A DNA stretch of 54,917 nt from Acidobacteriaceae bacterium (GTDB lineage Bacteria; Acidobacteriota; Terriglobia; Terriglobales; Acidobacteriaceae). Of this stretch, positions 48,830 to 54,917 are shown one piece after another. The notes below the pieces were generated by a model. The model worked only from the letters and a program-made list of their open reading frames with translations. It was not told the origin of the DNA and made no database searches. The stretch lies in the NCBI GenBank assembly GCA_025360645.1, contig JANYBT010000008.1, positions 1-54,917 of the forward strand, given 5' to 3'. Positions within the stretch are counted from its first letter, which is position 1. Each line of letters begins with the position of its first letter. Position numbers and translations under genes: made by a program.

Positions 48830-50317
48830 CTAAGACGCAACAAGGCGCTGGAGCAAGGGTCGAAGTTCGCGAATATCCTTGGCATTCTCGAGTCCAAGCA
48901 CGCGCTCGATCAACTTGGCGTTGTTCGCGACGCCGAGTACAGGCGTCATCAATTCGCGGGCCTTGGCCACCACCTCTTCCGTCGTCATTGGATTTTCAGG
49001 AGTGCCGCGCACGTGCTCGACCCGCTCACTCAAATGCGTGCCGTCATTGAGCGTGACCTCCACGATAGCGACTCGCAACGGGATCAGCTTTTCCAACTCC
49101 TCATCGGGGACCAGATTCACCTTAACGCGCTCCCGCAGAACCGATGCGTCCTCCATGCGAGCCTTGTCATGGGCTGCGCGGAAGGAGACGGTATGGTCGA
49201 GCAGCATCACCGCGACCAGGTGTTGCAAGCAAATATCCGGCATGTCACGGTTATTGACCGTATAGCCCGCGCTGGTCGCGACTCGAACCAGAACTTGTTT
49301 CACTTGATTGGCCTGGAAGGGATGGCGCTGGAGAATTTTCTGCAGCGCGTCCAGCGGCGCCTGGATGGGGCCTCCCGTGGTCCACTTCTTGAGGGTGGTC
49401 GAAGTCACGCCATATACTTCGCCCAACTTGTCGATCATCCCAGCTGGATCAGCTTTGGAGTTGTAGGATTCAATAAAATTATTGGGGCCAGAGAGAACGT
49501 CATCCACCCCAGTCCAACCGGAATGGACCACCAACGCGGCATTCACGCCATTGCGTGCTCCCATGCCGCCGAATACGAAGGCTTTCTCAATGTGGTCGGT
49601 GTCCCGCCGCCACGAGCCAATGCCGGCCCCAGCTTGTTGCACGGCATAATCGAGAAGCCACCGCATTTGCTGGGCGTTGAGACTGACGGCGCAACCGGCG
49701 GCCGCCGCAGCCCCGACCGTACCGACTAGCGGGTGAGTCTCTTTCATTCCCGGTCCGACGGTCTTCATGGCCCGCATGGCAACGTCATAGCCGAGCGCTA
49801 CCGCACGCAAAAAGTGAGCTCCACTAATGCCGAACTGCTCGCCAGCCGCAAGCGCCGCCGGCACGACCGCACAGCCGGGATGCGCTCCTCCGGTGGTGAA
49901 GTCATCGTCGGTTTCGTCCGAGTGCGCCAATTGGCCGTTGGCCAACGCGGCCTCGATGGGGCCGCACAAAATTTTCGACGCCACGACTGTGGCAACTTTC
50001 TCGCCTCCGTAGGCGCGGGCGAACTCAATGGCCTTACGGCCGGGTAGCAATTCTGAGCCTGAGACCATGGCGGCGATCGTGTCGAGCACGTGATGCTTGG
50101 TCTCCATCAGGACATGGTCAGGAAGCGCGCGGTTGCGGGCCTCCGCCATGTACGCGCTCAGCTTTTCCATCACCGGGCTGACGTCATGGGCGCCTGCGAA
50201 TGCCAGGCGCGGAAACATAGCAGCCGCGGCAATCCAAGCGGAGTTTTGCAACAGGCCTCGCCGGGTAAGGGTTCGCGGTTGGAGCACTCTCGGCTGTGCG
50301 GGTCGATCTGAGCTCAC
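48830..50317 (-). CDS. MmgE/PrpD-family protein with Tat-type leader (copy B)
   Basis: A 495-residue protein starting at GTG 50317. The leader LTRRGLLQNSAWIAAAAMFPRLAFA carries a twin-arginine (TRRGLLQ) motif before a hydrophobic stretch. The mature domain shows the PrpD landmarks: HHVLDTIAAMVSGSELLPG, LANGQLAHSDETDDDFTTGGAHPGCAVVPAALAAGE, KETHPLVGTVGAAAAAG, MGARNGVNAALVVHSGWTGVDDVLSG and KKWTTGGPIQAPLDAL. The substrate is unknown; identity to copy A looks low. It is first in a transcript with the haem-propeller gene, and convergent to the copy A-transporter row, so the whole 42.5-50.3 kb stretch looks like one functional cluster. Confidence 0.87.
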   Translation of the reverse strand: MSSDRPAQPRVLQPRTLTRRGLLQNSAWIAAAAMFPRLAFAGAHDVSPVMEKLSAYMAEARNRALPDHVLMETKHHVLDTIAAMVSGSELLPGRKAIEFARAYGGEKVATVVASKILCGPIEAALANGQLAHSDETDDDFTTGGAHPGCAVVPAALAAGEQFGISGAHFLRAVALGYDVAMRAMKTVGPGMKETHPLVGTVGAAAAAGCAVSLNAQQMRWLLDYAVQQAGAGIGSWRRDTDHIEKAFVFGGMGARNGVNAALVVHSGWTGVDDVLSGPNNFIESYNSKADPAGMIDKLGEVYGVTSTTLKKWTTGGPIQAPLDALQKILQRHPFQANQVKQVLVRVATSAGYTVNNRDMPDICLQHLVAVMLLDHTVSFRAAHDKARMEDASVLRERVKVNLVPDEELEKLIPLRVAIVEVTLNDGTHLSERVEHVRGTPENPMTTEEVVAKARELMTPVLGVANNAKLIERVLGLENAKDIRELRPLLQRLVAS

Positions 50318-50459
50318 GTCTTCTGCCTCGGAATAAAGATCTTATCGATACTTGGTGACCACGGATTCTAGCGCGCCGGGGCCGTTACAAGCCAGGGGAA
50401 GGAGGGGAGATCTGCGTAGTCGGCCCGACACTTTCTCCGACACCGAGACCTCCCTAACC

Positions 50460-53400
50460 CTAGAAGGTCACTTTGACCGCGAGCTGTATCTCCCGAGCGG
50501 TCGTGGTGGTCTTCGACAGCAACCCTGGTGCAGCGAGGACCCCAGTTCCGTTGAAAATATCGGTGTTGTCGGGGGTGGTGGGCGGCGCGAAGTTGGGGTG
50601 ATTGAGAATATTGAAAATCTCAGCGCGGAACTGAACGTTGAAACGTTCCGAGATTCTCTTGATCGGCATATTCTTGAACAAAGAGAAATCCAACGATGTC
50701 AGTCCAGGACCAATTAAGCTATTGCGACCGGCATTCCCGCGAAGGTTGAAACAAGGCAGAGCAGGGAGCCAGGGCGCTCCGTCCAACGCCGGGTTTAACG
50801 GGTGGTTCAAAGTAATTTGGTTATTGTTTGAGTCCACCAGGCTCAATGGCGATACGTTACAGTTGGCCGTCCAGAAATCAAGATTCGGGGCGGTCGGAAC
50901 TTGAAAGCATTGCGTCTTGATGTAATCGGTTCGACTCCCTGGATTGGTAAGCGTCTTGCATCCAGAGCCACTCAGGCGCGTAGGGAACGCCCAATCGTCG
51001 CTGCTGAGTGAGCCTTGGGGATCCGCGCCAGTCCCCCAGGTAGGGCTGAAAGGAACTCCACCGCTGGCGCTGAAGATGAGACCCAACTGCCAACCTCCGA
51101 GGACCCATCGCGCGGGAGCGGAGAGTGACTTGGGCGTGGGCACTTCCCATTCGCCGTTCATGACAAATGTGCGGCCCACGTTGAAATCCGAGAGGCCGCG
51201 GCTCAGCCGGGTGTCAAACCAAGCCAGACTCGAGATTGAATTTCCGAAAGTGTCTCCGGCAACCGATGCCGAACTGGTATCGATGCTCTTACTCCAGGTG
51301 AAGGTGCCTTGCAGTTGCAGACCGTGACTCATGCGCTTGGCCAACTGGGCTTGTAGGGCGTTGTAGGAGGAGTGTCCCACGTAAAACAATCCGCGAACCG
51401 AACCAAAGTTCGGATTGATGGGATTGGGAGGGCTCCCCGCGCCGGGTCCCGTGGTCAGATTGCCGCTGGCATCGACCTGCGGGAAGAGATATCCATAAGT
51501 CGTCTTCGTGGGGAGGACCAGATTCGCTTCATCAACCCGAAAGGGTTGATGCACGCCGCGCGAGCCTACGTATGCGATCAGGGCAGTCACGTTCGGCGTA
51601 AACTGCTGCTGTATGTTCAGGTTCCACTGCATCACATAGTTGCGCTTGGGTTGAGAATCGACAAATGTGGAGCGCAGGGTATTTGCCGGGAAGGTCGTAT
51701 TCACTCCCTTGAAATTGTAGAACTCGCCCTGCCCAGGGTTGTTGACCGCGGTGTACTGGAAAAAGGGAAACGCTTGGGTGGTAAGCAGGACAAACTGGTA
51801 CAACAGTGGCTGTACGTCGAACATCCCGATGCCGCCGCGGATCGCCGTCTTGCCATTGTGGAGCGGGTCCCAGGCAAAGCCGATGCGCGGTTCAAAATTC
51901 TTCAGGGTGGGATTGCTGAAGAACGGGCTGCCGGTGTGGGCCACGGGGTCTGAAAGATTGCGCAAATTAGCGAGTTTTCCGGACGTCTCGCCGGGCACAG
52001 AGGAGATCTCATAGCGCAGTCCGAGGTTGAGCGTCAGGTTTGGCCGAAAGCGCCAGTCGTCTTGCAAGTAGAGCCCGAAGATATTCTGTCGCAGATTGCG
52101 CGGTGACAGGGTACTTGCGATTCCGCCTTGGAACTTGGTTGGATTATTCGTTAAGAAACCAGCCAAATCTGCGAATTTCCAAATTCCGTTGGGGTCCGTG
52201 TCCGCAAGTACGTTGAGCAACAAACGCTCGAAAGCAGCGCCAAACTTCAAAGAGTGCGTACCCTTCGTAAGCAAGGCGTCGTCATAAGCCTGCAACGAGT
52301 TCCAATGGTACAAGTATGTTGGGCTGCCTCCCACCCCCCCGGAAAACGGCGAGGCTCCACCTCCGATAATCACCTGGGACGCGGCCCGCCCGGCGAACGC
52401 TGTGCCTCCCGTGCCTAGATCGGTTCTGGCCGCGTCGGGATTGATCGCTTTCTGGCTCTGGTTGTTGTTCACCGCCTCATGGTTCCCCCCCAGCCGGATC
52501 GAATTCGCCAGGTTAGGTGTGAAGAGGTGGGTTTCTTCGATCGCAACAATCTGCCTCGATGTGAGGGTGTCGAACTGAACGTTGTTCAGGCCGTCCGGCG
52601 ACGAGTAGGGAGTCTTGTCATACACGTAGGTGCCGAACAGGCGGTCCTTCTCGGAAAAGTTGTGGTCGACGCGGGTGGTGAAGAAATTTTCGTTGACGAC
52701 TTGCTGGCCGGAGAAAGAGTAGGTCCCAAGATCGCCGTTTCCCACCAAAGGAGTGTTTGGGGGAGAATTCGGAAGATGGAAGAACGTGAAGTACGCCTGC
52801 GCCGCGGGATCGACTGTGACTTGCGTCGTGCTGCTACAGACCGCAGGATTGGTACACAACGTGCCCGCCCTGGCGGCAGCGGAAGGCACTAACGCGACGG
52901 TGGTAATTCCCTTGGACTGCCGAATCCCCTCATAGTCAGCGAAAAAGAACGTCCGGTCTCTGAAAATCGGACCGCCGATCGTTCCCCCAAACTGATTCCG
53001 CGTAAACGGCGGAATGCCAGCCTGATCGAAAAAATTCCTGGCATCCAACGCGCTATTTCGGACGAACTCATATCCACTCCCGTGAAACTGGTTAGCTCCC
53101 GACCGCGTGATGGCGTTGATGACTCCCCCAGACGTCTTGCCGTATTCCGCAGAATAATTGCTGGTGAGGACGGAGAACTCTTGAATCGCATCCACGCCCA
53201 GACTCCCTCCCAGCACGCTGCCTGGGGCGCCGTTGGCGTAATCGTTGAGGCTGATCCCGTCCAGACGATAATTATTCTGCTGTGGTCGCGCACCCGAGAT
53301 AGTCAGCTGTTGTCCAAACCCGCGATTGCCGCGATCCGTGCCTGCCGCGAAGTTGGGCTGAGTCTGGATGGCATTTACGCCCGGCTGAAGAGTCGCAAGG

Positions 53401-53891
53401 TCGGTCCAACTGCGGCCGTTCAGAGGCAGTTCTCGCACCGTGGTAGCGTTCACCACCGCGCTGATGTCGGAACTGCTGAGCTGGATGGCAGGTGCCTCGG
53501 AGGTCACCTCGACAGAGACTTTGGATGCGCCGACCTTGAGTGCCAGGTCAAAGACTTGCAGGCCGCCGACCGTAAGCTCAATGCCGGTACGTTCCTCAGT
53601 ATTGAAGCCCGGCGAGGAAATGGAAACTGAGTAGTCCCCAGGCAGCAAATTGCCGGCGGTGTAAAGCCCGTTGGAGTTGGTGACAACTTTGGTAACGACC
53701 CCGGTCGCTTCATTCGTAATTACGATTTGCACCCCCGGAATCACACGTCCCGCGGGATCCGTGATCGATCCCGTCAGCGTCGCTCCTGCAACCTGAGTCG
53801 GCGCCGGAACCGAAAGTAGCATCACTCCCATCGCAACAATTGCGGCGGAAAGCAAAATCGAATGGGTCTTGGGAAAGTTTTGCCTGTACAA
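50460..53891 (-). CDS. Oar-like TonB-dependent outer-membrane receptor
   Basis: A 1143-residue receptor. The TTG at 53891 is taken as start because GAGGTGATC lies just upstream; a signal sequence follows (LLSAAIVAMGVMLLSVPAPTQVAGA). Residues about 35-115 are a carboxypeptidase-regulatory-like domain (LTGSITDPAGRVIPGVQIVITNEATGVV), then a plug (ELPLNGRSWTDLATLQPGVNA, SGGVINAITRSGANQFHGSGYEFVRNS) and a large barrel ending in ...ARTIQLAVKVTF-type strand with a terminal Phe. Such proteins are abundant in Acidobacteriota, and import glycans, oligopeptides or chelates, or bind the surface. No SusD partner is adjacent. The substrate is unknown; it is near, but not clearly part of, the PrpD/MFS cluster. 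Confidence 0.93.
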   Translation of the reverse strand: MYRQNFPKTHSILLSAAIVAMGVMLLSVPAPTQVAGATLTGSITDPAGRVIPGVQIVITNEATGVVTKVVTNSNGLYTAGNLLPGDYSVSISSPGFNTEERTGIELTVGGLQVFDLALKVGASKVSVEVTSEAPAIQLSSSDISAVVNATTVRELPLNGRSWTDLATLQPGVNAIQTQPNFAAGTDRGNRGFGQQLTISGARPQQNNYRLDGISLNDYANGAPGSVLGGSLGVDAIQEFSVLTSNYSAEYGKTSGGVINAITRSGANQFHGSGYEFVRNSALDARNFFDQAGIPPFTRNQFGGTIGGPIFRDRTFFFADYEGIRQSKGITTVALVPSAAARAGTLCTNPAVCSSTTQVTVDPAAQAYFTFFHLPNSPPNTPLVGNGDLGTYSFSGQQVVNENFFTTRVDHNFSEKDRLFGTYVYDKTPYSSPDGLNNVQFDTLTSRQIVAIEETHLFTPNLANSIRLGGNHEAVNNNQSQKAINPDAARTDLGTGGTAFAGRAASQVIIGGGASPFSGGVGGSPTYLYHWNSLQAYDDALLTKGTHSLKFGAAFERLLLNVLADTDPNGIWKFADLAGFLTNNPTKFQGGIASTLSPRNLRQNIFGLYLQDDWRFRPNLTLNLGLRYEISSVPGETSGKLANLRNLSDPVAHTGSPFFSNPTLKNFEPRIGFAWDPLHNGKTAIRGGIGMFDVQPLLYQFVLLTTQAFPFFQYTAVNNPGQGEFYNFKGVNTTFPANTLRSTFVDSQPKRNYVMQWNLNIQQQFTPNVTALIAYVGSRGVHQPFRVDEANLVLPTKTTYGYLFPQVDASGNLTTGPGAGSPPNPINPNFGSVRGLFYVGHSSYNALQAQLAKRMSHGLQLQGTFTWSKSIDTSSASVAGDTFGNSISSLAWFDTRLSRGLSDFNVGRTFVMNGEWEVPTPKSLSAPARWVLGGWQLGLIFSASGGVPFSPTWGTGADPQGSLSSDDWAFPTRLSGSGCKTLTNPGSRTDYIKTQCFQVPTAPNLDFWTANCNVSPLSLVDSNNNQITLNHPLNPALDGAPWLPALPCFNLRGNAGRNSLIGPGLTSLDFSLFKNMPIKRISERFNVQFRAEIFNILNHPNFAPPTTPDNTDIFNGTGVLAAPGLLSKTTTTAREIQLAVKVTF

Positions 53892-53970
53892 AGATCACCT
53901 CGGATAGCCGCGGTTGCCAATGTACGCCCGTTCGCCCTTAAGTCAACATTAATTTCTGTTTAGGTTGTTT

Positions 53971-54917
53971 TTATAGATTCAAAACGGGATACGCAATGGG
54001 CAGGAGGACCGTGAAAACCGACCCAACGCCCGGACTGCTCTGACACTCAATCGATCCGCCTTGCGCTTTCGCAATCGCCTGGGCAATGGCCAAACCCAGT
54101 CCTCCGCTGTGAGCTTCTCCATTGCCGCGCGGCGCGGCGCGGTAAAATCGCTCAAATATCAGCCCAATGTGATCGCTCGCAATTCCGATGCCTTGATCTT
54201 CGAAGCGCGCCTGGATCATGCCATCCTGCTGGGATAAGGTCACATGCACTTGCGTGCCGTCGGACGAATATTTGACGGCATTGTCGAGAAGAATCAGGAA
54301 CATTTGATGCAGGAAGGCCTCATCGCCGAACGAGGCAATCTCCGCGCTGAGTTCCCGCAGAATGACGATATTTTTGGTGCGCGCCCGGAAGGTCGCCAAC
54401 GCGCACGCCTCTTCCAGAATTTCGTTCACGTACAACGGTTCCCACATCAGGTGGAGTTGTCCGGCATCGGCCATAGACAGAGTAAAAAGGCCTTCCACAA
54501 TCCGCGTGAGCTTTTTGAATTCGTCGTCAAAAACGTAGAGAACCTTCTGGTAGTCTTCGGCGCTCCGAGGTTTGGACAGCAGCAGTTGCGTTTCGCCGTG
54601 CAGAACGGCAAGCGGGGTCCGCAGCTCGTGCGAAGCATCCGTCACAAACTGACGTAACTGGCGAACCGAGGAATCGATTCCCCGCAGCAGATCGTTGAAG
54701 GTCGCAGCCAGACGTCCCAGCTCGTCGTCGGGAGTGGCAATCGGTAGCGGCGTCCAAAATCCCTTGGGGTTTTTGACCTGTTGAGCCATGGCAGCCGCGT
54801 GCTCGGTCAGAGCCCGAATCGGCGCCAAGCTTCGGCCGACGTAGAGGGCGGAGATCCCTGCCGTCAACAATAAGCTCAGCGGGAAAAAAAGAAGGGCAAT
54901 GCGGTTAAGACTGTCAT
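53971..54917 (-). CDS. Sensor histidine kinase, 5' end outside window
   Basis: About 315 residues are visible; the frame stays open to the right edge, so the N-terminus (periplasmic part and first span) is missing. The visible part begins with a membrane span (LLFFPLSLLLTAGISALYV), a HAMP-like segment (RSLAPIRALTEHAAAMA), the dimerisation helix with FVTDASHELRTPLAVLHGE (phosphoacceptor His) and an ATPase domain with the N box FLILLDNAVKYSSDGT, FEDQGIGI, FERFYRA and GGLGLAIAQAIAKAQGG. It is a classical OmpR-partner type. A regulator would be expected just to the right of the window. The TonB receptor gene starts 79 bases downstream. Confidence 0.92.
   Translation of the reverse strand, partial: DSLNRIALLFFPLSLLLTAGISALYVGRSLAPIRALTEHAAAMAQQVKNPKGFWTPLPIATPDDELGRLAATFNDLLRGIDSSVRQLRQFVTDASHELRTPLAVLHGETQLLLSKPRSAEDYQKVLYVFDDEFKKLTRIVEGLFTLSMADAGQLHLMWEPLYVNEILEEACALATFRARTKNIVILRELSAEIASFGDEAFLHQMFLILLDNAVKYSSDGTQVHVTLSQQDGMIQARFEDQGIGIASDHIGLIFERFYRAAPRGNGEAHSGGLGLAIAQAIAKAQGGSIECQSSPGVGSVFTVLLPIAYPVLNL

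Noticed and set aside
1-54917. CRISPR arrays, rRNA genes, complete tRNAs, prophage structural genes
   Set aside because: I looked for regular repeats, rRNA landmarks and tRNA T-arm sequences; only ssrA and one tRNA-like fragment were seen.

Overview
The window looks like part of an Acidobacteriota (Terriglobia-type) chromosome. I infer this from GC-rich coding DNA, a giant Oar-like TonB receptor with an N-terminal carboxypeptidase-regulatory domain, a GH57 glycosidase, bacillithiol synthesis (BshC), kelch and YVTN propeller proteins, planctomycete-type cytochromes, many small toxin-antitoxin (TA) relics and short dispersed repeats. No rRNA operon, complete tRNA, CRISPR array or intact prophage was found.

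Layout: 1-7.3 kb holds secreted surface proteins (beta-helix, kelch), an SRAP DNA-repair peptidase and a di-haem oxidoreductase. 7.36-7.9 kb is a TA pair whose antitoxin carries an in-frame stop. 8.1-12.3 kb has the GH57 enzyme and a flavin-enzyme operon. 12.3-14.5 kb has dispersed repeats, a glycine-zipper protein, a thioredoxin-fold gene with an in-frame UGA exactly at its redox cysteine (candidate selenoprotein), and a divergent Spy/CpxP-like protein. 14.7-20 kb has an ABC exporter, two methyltransferases, an FAD reductase and an exported protein. 19.9-22.7 kb is a tight operon mazG-GNAT-enolase (OSBS or N-succinylamino acid racemase). 22.7-26.5 kb has a phosphodiesterase, small proteins, a HAD hydrolase and bshC. 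26.8-27.9 kb has ssrA (tmRNA) flanked by two decayed TA modules.

28.1-33.9 kb is a five-gene operon: cupredoxin, response regulator, histidine kinase, coiled-coil porin, second cupredoxin. It looks like a periplasmic copper or redox sensing and transport system. 33.9-37.4 kb is aroF-trpE-trpG behind a complete transcription attenuator with a Trp-Trp leader peptide that is almost leaderless. Next come cspA and, at 37.9-41.7 kb, a two-gene DNA module: a RecQ helicase fused to a ComF-like phosphoribosyltransferase, followed by an enlarged DprA with a duplicated C-terminal domain. A tRNA-Lys 3'-half-like fragment and an IS630 relic lie just beyond it. 42.5-50.3 kb is a catabolic-looking cluster: two MmgE/PrpD-family proteins, both with Tat-type leaders, two MFS transporters and a haem-propeller protein. 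50.5-54.9 kb has the TonB receptor and a histidine kinase cut by the window end.

The strongest leads are the candidate selenoprotein with a SECIS-like hairpin, the RecQ-PRTase/DprA module, the trp attenuator, the cupredoxin/two-component/porin operon and the Tat-exported PrpD pair. All functional statements come from reading the sequence and remembered family knowledge; no searches were run.
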